Notes under the pieces: model-generated
What the model was told of the DNA's origin: nothing
What the model saw: only the letters and a program-made list of their open reading frames with translations
The model's database searches: none
Part shown: positions 34,822 through 42,371 of the stretch, piece after piece
How the letters are laid out: the number at the start of each line of letters is the position of its first letter
Numbering within the stretch: the first letter of the stretch is position 1
Assembly (NCBI GenBank): GCA_027624715.1
Contig: JAQBTV010000003.1
Location: forward strand, 148,450-212,449
Source of the DNA: Pseudomonadota bacterium
Lineage (GTDB): Bacteria; Pseudomonadota; Gammaproteobacteria; Burkholderiales; Eutrophovitaceae
DNA length: 64,000 nucleotides
Direction: 5' to 3'
Translations under genes and position numbers: made by a program

Positions 34822-35487
34822 ATGGACGCTAAAAAAGACATTAACTTAGACTTTGATCGAGAAGATCGCATTGGACTTGATGAAGCTATTTTCTGCGAGG
34901 GGAAAACGGCGGAACAAATAGCCGAAATTCTTTTTCAGGCTAAATTGAGGCAGCATCGGTTTCTTCTCACGCGCTTTTCTCAAGATAAACAACAACACGT
35001 CCTTAGCCTAGGCGATTTTGAGATGGATTATGACCCGATTTCACAAACCGGTTTCTCTCCTGACTCAAATAAGCTTCTGAGTCAAAATCAGGTATCAGTA
35101 ATTTGTGCGGGCACCTCGGATATCCCGGTCGCAAGAGAGGCAGCTAGGACGTTGCAATACTATGGGCATCAAGCCAAAGAGATATCTGATGTGGGTGTGG
35201 CGGGGTTGTGGCGATTGCTTGATCGATTAGATGATATTAAGGCGTCTAAAGTTATTATTGTAGTGGCGGGAATGGATGCGGCATTGCCAACAGTCTTGGG
35301 CGGCTTGGTTGCGCAACCGCTTATTGGGGTTCCAACTTCCGTTGGATATGGCGTAGCTCAAGGCGGAGCCGCCGCGCTTCATGCCATGTTGGTCAGTTGT
35401 TCTCCAGGGATAACCGTCACAAATATTGATAACGGTTATGGTGGCGCATGCGCCGCCCTGAGAATACTCAGGACAGCACATATTTAA
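34822..35487 (+). CDS. larB: pyridinium-3,5-biscarboxylic acid mononucleotide synthase LarB
   Basis: First enzyme of nickel-pincer synthesis. It carboxylates nicotinic acid adenine dinucleotide and cleaves it to the biscarboxylated mononucleotide. The 221-residue protein has a PurE-like C-terminal domain with SVICAGTSDIPVAREAART, VVAGMDAALPTVLGGL, PLIGVPTSVGYG and NIDNGYGGACAALRI. The N terminus is the short LarB extension, including the family-like LDEAIFCEGKTAEQ. The ATG directly follows the larE stop. It ends the larA-larC-larE-larB operon and converges with the next gene. Confidence 0.92.
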   Translation: MDAKKDINLDFDREDRIGLDEAIFCEGKTAEQIAEILFQAKLRQHRFLLTRFSQDKQQHVLSLGDFEMDYDPISQTGFSPDSNKLLSQNQVSVICAGTSDIPVAREAARTLQYYGHQAKEISDVGVAGLWRLLDRLDDIKASKVIIVVAGMDAALPTVLGGLVAQPLIGVPTSVGYGVAQGGAAALHAMLVSCSPGITVTNIDNGYGGACAALRILRTAHI

Positions 35488-35495
35488 TTTTAAAC

Positions 35496-35978
35496 TTACC
35501 GAAGATCAGAGGCTACTGCATCAATAGCAACTTGGGCGCAAATCCCGTCGTCACTTGAGGGCGCACCAGATACTCCGATTGATCCAATATGCTCCCCGCT
35601 GGCAGTCATTACAGGAAGGCCGCCTTCAAATGTTGCGATACCTGGAACATGGGCAATACCAGGATTGCGGGTGCTCGCAATTTCGCCTAGTAATTTTGTT
35701 GAGAACGGTAACCCGGCAGATGATTCTGCTTTAAGTATCGCGATATCAATGCTTTTTAGGTACGCTCGATCCATGCGTTCAAAATAAACCAAATTCCCTC
35801 CAGCATCCATAATGGCAATATTCATACGCCAACCTTCTTGAATCGCTCTCTCTTCGCAGGCTTGCGCCATTTTTTTTGCTACGTCTAAAGTCATCACGGG
35901 TCTCATTTCCACCGCGCTCGCGCCACCGCAAAAAAAAGCGGAAACAGATAAAACTAAAAAACTAGCTAACTTTCTCAT
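35496..35978 (-). CDS. exported GlcG/HbpS-family heme-degrading-domain protein
   Basis: A 160-residue protein with a clear Sec signal (MRKLASFLVLSVSAFF, cleavage likely after SASA-type GGASA) and a GlcG/HbpS (DUF336) fold. Family segments: MTLDVAKKMAQACEERAIQEGW, NIAIMDAGGNLVYFERMDRAYLKSIDIA, and GGLPV ... GSIGVSGAPSSDDGICA. Relatives bind heme or cobalamin, or sit in glycolate operons (glcG), but the function is generally unclear. It is a single gene between convergent larB and hslU on its own strand. A link to 2-hydroxy-acid metabolism next to lar is tempting but unproven. Confidence 0.82.
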   Translation of the reverse strand: MRKLASFLVLSVSAFFCGGASAVEMRPVMTLDVAKKMAQACEERAIQEGWRMNIAIMDAGGNLVYFERMDRAYLKSIDIAILKAESSAGLPFSTKLLGEIASTRNPGIAHVPGIATFEGGLPVMTASGEHIGSIGVSGAPSSDDGICAQVAIDAVASDLR

Positions 35979-36014
35979 TTTTTCTCCTCGAGTATAAAAA
36001 ACTTACATCGCCTA

Positions 36015-37346
36015 TTATAAAACATATCGAGCCAGATCTTCGCTTTCCGAAAGATCTTTAAGGCGCGTATTAACATAGTTAACGTCAATTGAAATGGTCT
36101 CACCCTGATGCTTGGTGGCATCATAGGACAAATCCTCCAAGAGTTTCTCCATCACAGTATAGAGTCTACGAGCGCCGATATTCTCTGTTGCCTCATTAAC
36201 GTGCCAGGCAATCTCTGCGATTCGACGAATGCCTTCCGGTATGAACTTAAGACTGATGTCTTCAGTTCGCATCAACGCTTCATACTGTTTACATAAGCAG
36301 GCGTCAGTTGACGTGAGAATGCACTCAAAGTCTTCAACATTCAAACTTGTGAGCTCTACTCTAATGGGGAATCGGCCTTGAAGTTCGGGTATTAAATCTG
36401 AAGGTTTTGTTAAGTGAAACGCTCCACTACCAATGAACAATATATGATCAGTTTTGACCATGCCATATTTCGTCGATACGGTAGTCCCTTCGACGAGCGG
36501 CAGCAAATCTCGCTGCACGCCTTGTCGAGAGACTTCGCCCCCATGACTTTCTTGGCGCCCAGAAATCTTGTCAATTTCATCTAAAAAGACAATCCCATTC
36601 TCTTCAGCATTAGAAATGGCAGCGGTTTTTATTTCGTCATCATTGATGAGCTTTCCGGCCTCTTCGTCAACGAGAATTTTTAAAGCATCTTTAATCTTTA
36701 ATTTACGTTTCTTTGTTTTGTTCGGCCCTATATTTTGGAACATACTTTGTATCTGAGATGAGAGGTCTTCCATTCCTGGCGGTGCGAGGATTTCCATTTG
36801 AGCACTCAACTGCGAGACATCAATTTCAATTTCTTTTTCATCTAACTCCCCCTCCCGAAGTCTTTTCCTGAATTTTTGTCGCGTAGTTGATTCAGTTGCG
36901 CCACTAGATTCATTTATATCAGAAGTGCGCGCAGGCGGGAGTAGCGCATCCAAAACTCGTTCCTCTGCTAGATCTTCCGCTAGATGTCTTACCCGTAGAG
37001 TCTCCTTTTCGCGCATTTGCTTGATGCCAATGTCTATGAGGTCACGAATAATTGATTCGACGTCTTTGCCGACATAGCCGACCTCAGTAAACTTTGTCGC
37101 CTCAACTTTGATGAATGGCGCGCCAGAAAGCCGGGCTAAACGCCGAGCAATTTCTGTTTTTCCAACACCAGTAGGACCAATCATGAGGATATTCTTGGGT
37201 GTAATTTCTTGTTTAAGTGGCTCGGCGACTTGTTTGCGTCTCCATCGATTTCTAAGGGCGATGGCAACAGCTCGTTTCGCTGAGCGTTGTCCAACGATAT
37301 GTTTATCCAGCTCGTGGACAATTTCTTGAGGGGTCATTTGTGACAT
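36015..37346 (-). CDS. hslU: ATP-dependent protease ATPase subunit HslU
   Basis: AAA+ unfoldase that feeds substrates to the HslV peptidase. The 443-residue protein has Walker [16 protein letters not shown] (about 57-71), the GYVGKDVE pore loop, an intermediate I-domain (about 110-240) and Walker [12 protein letters not shown]. The second-region [17 protein letters not shown] follows, and the C-terminal LARYVL resembles the HslV-docking tail. It is 22 nt downstream of hslV. Confidence 0.97.
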   Translation of the reverse strand: MSQMTPQEIVHELDKHIVGQRSAKRAVAIALRNRWRRKQVAEPLKQEITPKNILMIGPTGVGKTEIARRLARLSGAPFIKVEATKFTEVGYVGKDVESIIRDLIDIGIKQMREKETLRVRHLAEDLAEERVLDALLPPARTSDINESSGATESTTRQKFRKRLREGELDEKEIEIDVSQLSAQMEILAPPGMEDLSSQIQSMFQNIGPNKTKKRKLKIKDALKILVDEEAGKLINDDEIKTAAISNAEENGIVFLDEIDKISGRQESHGGEVSRQGVQRDLLPLVEGTTVSTKYGMVKTDHILFIGSGAFHLTKPSDLIPELQGRFPIRVELTSLNVEDFECILTSTDACLCKQYEALMRTEDISLKFIPEGIRRIAEIAWHVNEATENIGARRLYTVMEKLLEDLSYDATKHQGETISIDVNYVNTRLKDLSESEDLARYVL

Positions 37347-37368
37347 AGTGATTACGTTTTTTCTTTAC

Positions 37369-37911
37369 CTATGTGTTTAGGGTTTCAATTGTGTGGTTTT
37401 GATTGGTATAGATACAAATGTCACCTGCAATAGTGAGTGCGGTTTTGACGATTTCTTCAGCAGTTTGATCCGAATATTGTAGTAATGCTTTTGCCGCCGC
37501 TTGAGCAAATCCACCTCCGCTTCCAATGGCAATGAGGCCGTCCTCTGGCTCAATCACGTCTCCATTACCAGTAATGATGAGCGACGTGGTTGAGTCAGAA
37601 ACCGCAAGCATGGCCTCGAGCCGCCTAAGCATCCGGTCTGTTCTCCAATCTTTAGCGAGTTCTACTGCAGCTCTTAGTAATTGCCCTTGATGTTTTTCTA
37701 GTTTTGCTTCAAATCGTTCAAATAGTGTGAACGCGTCAGCCGTGCCACCAGCAAACCCAGCGAGTATTTTCCCGTGATACAACTTTCGAACTTTCTTTGC
37801 CGTGCCCTTCATAACAAGGTTACCAAGTGTTACTTGCCCATCACCACCGATTGCGACTTGATTGTCTTTTCTAACGGAGATAATGGTTGTTCCGTGCATA
37901 TCGTTTTTCAT
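37369..37911 (-). CDS. hslV: ATP-dependent protease peptidase subunit HslV
   Basis: Proteasome-like threonine peptidase, 180 residues. A short propeptide (MKNDMHG) precedes the catalytic Thr of [38 protein letters not shown] and the conserved [16 protein letters not shown] follow. Forms two stacked hexamers capped by HslU. It is normally downstream of xerC in betaproteobacteria; here about 2.9 kb of accessory DNA separates them. Confidence 0.96.
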   Translation of the reverse strand: MKNDMHGTTIISVRKDNQVAIGGDGQVTLGNLVMKGTAKKVRKLYHGKILAGFAGGTADAFTLFERFEAKLEKHQGQLLRAAVELAKDWRTDRMLRRLEAMLAVSDSTTSLIITGNGDVIEPEDGLIAIGSGGGFAQAAAKALLQYSDQTAEEIVKTALTIAGDICIYTNQNHTIETLNT

Positions 37912-37940
37912 AAAGGTGTTACGTCCTCTTGTGTATAAAC

Positions 37941-37968
37941 GGGCTGAGGCAGGATCTTACCTCAGCCC
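37941..37968. terminator. 9-bp perfect inverted repeat, possible terminator
   Basis: GGGCTGAGG and CCTCAGCCC flank a 10-nt loop. On the minus strand the hairpin is followed by GTTTATAC, a weak T-tract, and lies downstream of the gene remnant at 38054-38326. It could instead form in the hslV leader, 30 nt upstream of its start codon. Confidence 0.45.
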
Positions 37969-38053
37969 AAAGGGTATTTAGCACAGTGCTGCCAACATCA
38001 CGCTTACTAAAACCAACTGTACAAGAACCGTAATGTTAGAAATCGTGAACTTA

Positions 38054-38326
38054 CTAGTCGCGAATACAGTCGGACTCATCGAATAGCCAATTCTCCGGCA
38101 AGTACTTCGCCGTGTATTCGCGCCCACCGGTCACGCCTTGATATTTGCCAGTCCTGCCAATATAACGCGTTTTACCCGTAACGCCAGAACCTGCGCTTAC
38201 ATCACCGTGGCGTCGCTCGCTAGTGGTGAACAACATGTCACCATCCTTTACAGTGTTGATGGAGGCAACGCTGTCATATCTGGGTATTGGTGTACAACCA
38301 CCAACACCGTCGTGGGGCAACATCAT
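38054..38326 (-). pseudogene. remnant of a small beta-barrel-like secreted protein (C-terminal part)
   Basis: A 90-codon frame whose second half resembles the C-terminal half of a family of small secreted, lipocalin/allene-oxide-cyclase-like hypothetical proteins: DGDMLFTTSERRHGDVSAGSG and IGRTGKYQGVTGGREYTAKYLP. Such proteins normally start with a signal peptide and about 70 further residues. None is present, and an in-frame stop lies 15 nt upstream of the first ATG. I read it as a 5'-truncated gene, but it could be a short intact one. The rest of the 37912-38445 stretch holds nothing else recognisable. Confidence 0.4.
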
Positions 38327-38445
38327 TTTTGAAAACCAAAGTTATTTCACAACGGCGCCAGCAGTGGCTACCCCTTTTTTTATCTCTGAAGTAGTATATA
38401 CAACCAAAGAGTAAACACCTCATTTTACTAAAATGGGAAAATAAT

Positions 38446-38654
38446 ATGAAAAACGAAACTTACTGCTTAGTTCTAACTATTATTCTTACAAGTTTGTTAT
38501 GGATTCCATATATTCTCAATAGACTTTATGAGCATAAATTACAAGTATTAAGAAATCCTAACCGTTTGGGATTCCGTATATACGAACCTTGTCTTTTGTC
38601 ATCGCTTCGGCTGCACAGTTTTATTTAGCGATTATTGTTTTAAGAAGCCTTTAA
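38446..38654 (+). pseudogene. MAPEG family membrane protein, broken by internal deletion
   Basis: The N-terminal 39 codons (ETYCLVLTIILTSLLWIPY then ILNRLYEH...RNPN) are a clear MAPEG-family first helix. About 70 residues of the usual 130 are missing, and the frame shifts by one base near 38570. In the new frame the C-terminal helix GIPYIRTLSFVIASAAQFYL is intact and ends with a stop at 38652-38654. The uninterrupted frame gives only 60 residues with a meaningless tail after RNPNRLGF. An internal deletion therefore inactivated a gene for a membrane protein related to eicosanoid/glutathione-metabolism enzymes. Confidence 0.75.
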
Positions 38655-38906
38655 TGTATATATTGGACATGTATAAATTAGACAGTCAACTCAAAGGGAC
38701 TGCGTTCAGAAAAGACAGTCTTGAAAAGAATACAGGAATAGAATTCAAAAACCGGGGCAGCGCCGACCAGCTGCATGAAACCTGAGTGCAGCTTAAACTG
38801 ACATCAAGTTTGTTTTGTTCTTGGGGTCTACTTCAGCAGGCCATGCTGACAATACGAATAAACTGCTTATGTAGAGAACACTTATTTGAAACAAGATGGA
38901 GAACTT
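38655..38906. other. gene-free stretch with one imperfect hairpin
   Basis: 252 bp with no supported gene. AGCTGCA (38769-38775) and TGCAGCT (38787-38793) could pair across an 11-nt loop, without a T-tract. The ribosome site of the rhodanese gene (GATGGAGAAC) lies at the right end. Confidence 0.4.
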
Positions 38907-39284
38907 ATGAAATCAGCCAAAGTGTATTTAGAAGAAGCCCACGCTGTTGTTGAAAAAATGTCGGTGCCAGACGCTCTCAAACTTCATGGCAAAAGCGAGG
39001 TGATTTTCGTGGATGTACGCGACAGCGGCGACATTGCAAAGTCTGGTACTGTTGCTGGCGCATTGCGGGTGCCACGGGGCTTTATTGAATTTGCCGCCGA
39101 TGATTCGATGAGTTATTTTAATCCAGCTTTGAGCAAGGACAAAACACTTTGCCTTCTTTGTGGTGCCGGTGGGCAAGCTGCCCTGGCTGGTAAAACGCTC
39201 AAAGAAATGGGCTACACCAAGGTATTCAATATCGGTGGCTTTAGCGAATGGAAAGACGCTGGTGGGCCGGTAGAGCCTCACTGA
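38907..39284 (+). CDS. rhodanese-like domain protein
   Basis: Single-domain rhodanese of 125 residues, likely a sulfurtransferase or sulfur carrier. It has EVIFVDVRDSGDIAKSGTVAGALRVPRG and a Cys active-site loop LLCGAGGQAALAGKTL (candidate catalytic Cys in LCGAG), followed by GYTKVFNIGGFSEWKDAGGPVE. ATG 38907 is chosen because a GGAG site precedes it; a TTG 21 nt upstream is an alternative. It sits in the accessory segment between hslV and xerC and has no obvious operon partner. Confidence 0.85.
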   Translation: MKSAKVYLEEAHAVVEKMSVPDALKLHGKSEVIFVDVRDSGDIAKSGTVAGALRVPRGFIEFAADDSMSYFNPALSKDKTLCLLCGAGGQAALAGKTLKEMGYTKVFNIGGFSEWKDAGGPVEPH

Positions 39285-39354
39285 TCGGCGCGAGGTTTTC
39301 CGTCGCTCATCTCTAGTTCTTCATCTTCAACAGCCATAAACAATTGGAAAACCC

Positions 39355-39864
39355 ATGTCAATTTCTCATTATTCAGCTACGGTTCCTGTTTTAAAGCAGA
39401 TGCTCTTAGCACTCAGCGATGTGCTAAAAAAAGGCGAAGAGTACGCACAACAGCGAAAATTCGATCCGGTCACTTTATTGCAGTCACGCTTATTCCCAGA
39501 CATGCTGCCATTGGCACGTCAAGTACAAATCGCCTGCGATTTTGCCCAAAGTGTTCCTTCGCGCATTGCTGGCCTTGAAGTAGCCACCTACGAAGACACC
39601 GAGCAAAGTTTTGCCGAGCTGCAAAACCGCATTTTGAAAACGCTAGAACTCATTAGCGCTATTTCCGCTGCGCAACTTGATGGCACCGCGGTAAAAGAGA
39701 TTGTTTTGCGCCCAGGTACGCCAAAAGAGAAAAAGCTAACTGTTGAAGACTACGCTTTGAAATACGGCATGCCACAATTTCTCTTTCACGTTACAACCGC
39801 ATACAACATTCTTCGGCACAACGGTATCGAGATTGGAAAAAAAGACTTCATGGGTTCCTACTAA
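39355..39864 (+). CDS. DUF1993 family protein
   Basis: A 169-residue protein of the DUF1993 family, function unknown and probably a DinB-like helical bundle. Typical segments: MSISHYSATVPVLKQMLLAL near the start, LFPDMLPLARQVQIACDFAQ, TYEDTEQSFAELQNRI and the C-terminal FHVTTAYNILRHNGIEIGKKDF. It is 70 nt downstream of the rhodanese on the same strand, so the two may be cotranscribed. The full length argues that this part of the accessory segment is still functional. Confidence 0.83.
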   Translation: MSISHYSATVPVLKQMLLALSDVLKKGEEYAQQRKFDPVTLLQSRLFPDMLPLARQVQIACDFAQSVPSRIAGLEVATYEDTEQSFAELQNRILKTLELISAISAAQLDGTAVKEIVLRPGTPKEKKLTVEDYALKYGMPQFLFHVTTAYNILRHNGIEIGKKDFMGSY

Positions 39865-39893
39865 CCTGAGGACTGTGAGCGGTTGATTCATCT

Positions 39894-39919
39894 TGGTGGC
39901 CCGGGGCGGAATCGAACCA
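39894..39919 (-). repeat. 3' end of a tRNA-Phe-like gene (possible att-site scar)
   Basis: Read on the minus strand, 26 nt give TGGTTCGATTCC followed by GCCCCGGGCCACCA: a T-loop, the T-stem 3' strand, a complete acceptor 3' strand and the encoded CCA. This resembles tRNA-Phe genes I know. The T-stem 5' side is already mismatched, and no D-arm, anticodon arm or acceptor 5' strand lies at the expected distance, so it is a fragment and not a gene. Such fragments are left where elements integrate into tRNA 3' ends. The rest of the 39865-40110 gap holds no gene. Confidence 0.6.
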
Positions 39920-40110
39920 TCGTAGTTTCTAATGATGGCCCGGCGATAGCCCGCTGTTTGGCAACTGATTTGTCGATTGAAAAAGTAAGCCTACAGACGG
40001 TTACATTTTTAACGCCTTTACGGGCGAGGCATGCGTCCTATAACCCTTGCCGAGCCGCCCTGCTTTTTTTGTATTACGATTGAATAACATTCTATTTTTG
40101 AGGATCAATA

Positions 40111-40467
40111 ATGAATCGCTTTATTCTTGCATTTCTACTCGGCCTTGCTGGCACAACGGCGGTCGCTGAACAAACGCCACTAGCCTCCGGCCAGCAAGTC
40201 AAAAACGCGATCGCAGGCAACACGGTACAAGGATCAATGGATGGTTCCGGTCGCTACACCGAGTTCTATGCCAAAGACGGCACCGTGCGGAGTAAAGACT
40301 ACAAAGCAAAATGGTCCATCGAGGGCGACCAAATGTGCTGGGTCTATGAAGGTCAGCCCAAGGATTGTTGGCGCGCATCTGTCAAGGGCAACAACATCAA
40401 GTGGGTGAAAGATGGCAAAGTTCAGGGAGACGGTACGATCGTCCAGGGTAATACCAATCGCTATTAG
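40111..40467 (+). CDS. small secreted protein of unknown function
   Basis: A 118-residue protein with a textbook signal peptide (MNRFILAFLLGLAGTTAVAE, cleavage after AVA). The mature part of about 98 residues is rich in Gly, Lys and Trp: GSGRYTEFYAKDGTVRSKDY, KWSIEGDQMCWVYEGQPKDC. Two Cys could form a disulfide. The pattern resembles small periplasmic beta-sheet proteins annotated as hypothetical; I do not recognise a specific family. A GAGGATC ribosome site precedes the ATG. The gene is isolated in the accessory segment. Confidence 0.65.
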   Translation: MNRFILAFLLGLAGTTAVAEQTPLASGQQVKNAIAGNTVQGSMDGSGRYTEFYAKDGTVRSKDYKAKWSIEGDQMCWVYEGQPKDCWRASVKGNNIKWVKDGKVQGDGTIVQGNTNRY

Positions 40468-40483
40468 CCGTATCTGAGATATC

Positions 40484-40543
40484 GTGACCGGTGATTCTGG
40501 TCAAAAGCCTAAATCGGGCCCGATCTCCAGAATCACCGGTCAC
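40484..40543. repeat. 17-bp perfect inverted repeat enclosing a 12-bp palindrome
   Basis: GTGACCGGTGATTCTGG (40484-40500) is repeated in perfect inverted form at 40527-40543. The 26-nt loop contains a second perfect palindrome, ATCGGGCCCGAT (40513-40524). No T-tract follows on either strand, so it is not a standard terminator. It lies 17 nt after the secreted-protein stop, and the rest of the 346-bp gap up to xerC (40544-40813) shows no gene. Candidates are a remnant of a mobile-element end, a recombination site, or a transcript-processing structure. Confidence 0.7.
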
Positions 40544-40813
40544 GCTGTTCCAAAATACCCACAAAGCTGCATTGGGCGACCTTTTTAAAGCCATGACCGT
40601 GCAATAAGCGTGTAATAAACTGGTTCGTAACGGGAGCAAAAAGTCGCCAAAAAGCTCCGGAGATGACAATTTCCGCCGCCAAAAGTGGGAAGGGCATTGA
40701 AAAAACCGGTGCTTTCTCTGTTGGTGCTGCAGTCTGAGGCTTGTATTCGATTTTTTCGGATTAACAGTCCGTCTCGCCAAATTACAAAAAGGTGTGTTTT
40801 ATCGTTTGGTGAA

Positions 40814-41710
40814 TCATGAATCGTTTTTTCTTTTTGCCCTTGGGTGGGTTTGGTCGTAGATTTTTGCTAGATGTTGCCAATCCAAATGTGTGTAAACCTG
40901 AGTCGTAGAAATACTTGCATGCCCTAACATCTCTTGTACTGCGCGCAGGTCACCGCTGGATTGAAGTAGGTGTGACGCAAATGAGTGACGCAACATATGT
41001 GGGTGCACGTTTTGCCCTAAACCTTGTTTTTTCGTCCATTGAGAAAGCCGGTGTTGGATTGTTCTAGGGCTTATTGGAGTGCCATTTTTGTTTGGAAACA
41101 AGATGTTCTTGATAGGCTTGTTTAGCCCTTGACAGAGGGCGATCCATCGATTGATAGCATCTATGGCTTTTCGGCCAACCGGCACAACCCTAGTTTTGCT
41201 TCCCTTACCTGTTACGCGAACCGTTCCGTCATTGAGGTCAAGTTCCTGTAACGTTATGGAAGCAAGTTCGGTTAATCGAAGTCCCGAAGAGTAACATAGT
41301 TCAAACATCGCTTGGTCCTTAGTAGCGCCTTCGCTTGTTTCTTTTGTTTCCAGTAATTTATTCACTTCGTCAGGGCTTAAAGCTTTAGGTAGCCTCTTTT
41401 CTTTTTTCGGCGGTCTAATCCCTAAGCAGGGGTTGTGCTTTAGGCCTTTACGCTCGATAAGGAAGCTGAAGTAGCCGCGCCACGCGGACAGCGCCCTAGA
41501 CAATGTCTTTCCCCCGAGACCTTTTGCGTGCTGCCCAGCAACCAATCTTCTAATGTCGTGCGCAGTTAAATCATCTAAGCGTTCTGAGAATTCTTGAATA
41601 AGTAGCCCAAGATCTCGAGCGTAACTTTTTACAGTGAGCGGTGAGAGTCTTCGTTCTTTTTCGAGGTATACCAAGTATTCATTGATAGGCCCAGCTTGAA
41701 GTTTATCCAT
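40814..41710 (-). CDS. xerC: site-specific tyrosine recombinase XerC
   Basis: With XerD, resolves chromosome dimers at dif. The 298-residue protein has an N-terminal SAM-like core-binding domain (about 8-90) and a catalytic domain. The catalytic set includes Arg in SSGLRLTELA, Lys in VTGKGSKTR, H-x-x-R in HMLRHSFASHLL, His in LGHASISTTQVYTH and the Tyr nucleophile in that same motif. It overlaps DUF484 by 8 nt, in the conserved dapF-DUF484-xerC order. This is the housekeeping recombinase, not an island integrase. Confidence 0.93.
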   Translation of the reverse strand: MDKLQAGPINEYLVYLEKERRLSPLTVKSYARDLGLLIQEFSERLDDLTAHDIRRLVAGQHAKGLGGKTLSRALSAWRGYFSFLIERKGLKHNPCLGIRPPKKEKRLPKALSPDEVNKLLETKETSEGATKDQAMFELCYSSGLRLTELASITLQELDLNDGTVRVTGKGSKTRVVPVGRKAIDAINRWIALCQGLNKPIKNILFPNKNGTPISPRTIQHRLSQWTKKQGLGQNVHPHMLRHSFASHLLQSSGDLRAVQEMLGHASISTTQVYTHLDWQHLAKIYDQTHPRAKRKNDS

Positions 41711-42371
41711 GTTGAGTGAGAGCCAAATTCTGATGGGCGTAAGCGTTTTCTATAATGGTGGATACTATATTGCCAACTCGCTCTAAAAATTGTGTATCGA
41801 TATTTGGGTCAAATCTTTGCGCATCGGACGAGCTAAAAATCAAAATCCCTATTAAATTTTTAATCGAGAGTGGGACGTATGCAGACGATGTAAGTATCCA
41901 AGATTTAGTGAAGTGTTTAGCCTCCTCTGGAGTCTCAAGTAAGCATCTTGGCTTATTAAGCGACATTATAAAGTTTGCAAAGGTTTTTTCTTCTTCGTTT
42001 GCTTTTTCTTGGTCAGTTGACAACACAAAAATACGACACTCTTCAACATTTAGATGTGTACGTAATGTTGATGATATTGCCTCCGAGGATACATCTTCGC
42101 GCATTATCTCGAATAATGCCAAGCTCGACCTCAATAACGAGTCCCAGATCTCCTCATTACGTCGCCCGTTTTCCAGAAATGCGTCAAGCTGGTTTTCTAG
42201 ATTACGAATTTTTTGCTGTAACTGGGGAATTTGTCGATTCGACAAAGAAATAATGTTGCGATTGGTAACGCCATCCTTGGCAGCATTAGAGGGTACGTTC
42301 AATAGACCAGCATACTTCGCTATAAATTCTGGATGGGCTATTAAGTATTCAGCAATTTCATTTTCCGTCAT
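41703..42371 (-). CDS. DUF484 family protein
   Basis: A 222-residue DUF484 protein with the standard N-terminal IAEYLIAHPEFIAKYAGLL, a central coiled-coil-like stretch (IPQLQQKIRNLENQLDAFLE) and a C-terminal GAF-like domain ending near TIIENAYAHQNLA. Molecular function is unknown; it is conserved between dapF and xerC. It overlaps dapF by 4 nt (ATGA) and xerC by 8 nt, so the three are coupled. Confidence 0.88.
   Translation of the reverse strand: MTENEIAEYLIAHPEFIAKYAGLLNVPSNAAKDGVTNRNIISLSNRQIPQLQQKIRNLENQLDAFLENGRRNEEIWDSLLRSSLALFEIMREDVSSEAISSTLRTHLNVEECRIFVLSTDQEKANEEEKTFANFIMSLNKPRCLLETPEEAKHFTKSWILTSSAYVPLSIKNLIGILIFSSSDAQRFDPNIDTQFLERVGNIVSTIIENAYAHQNLALTQHG

Noticed and set aside
39865..39975. 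Complete tRNA-Phe on the minus strand
   Set aside because: Only the T-loop, T-stem 3' strand and acceptor 3' strand exist; no anticodon or D-arm at the right distance and the T-stem 5' side is mismatched.
39883..40083. 66-codon frame after the DUF1993 gene
   Set aside because: It runs through the tRNA-like fragment, has no ribosome site and no protein-like composition.
40397..40780. 127-codon minus-strand frame across the nested palindrome
   Set aside because: It spans the inverted repeat and overlaps the secreted-protein gene; the translation looks like non-coding sequence.
40814..41710. The tyrosine recombinase as integrase of the adjacent accessory segment
   Set aside because: Sequence and the dapF-DUF484-xerC overlaps identify it as housekeeping XerC.
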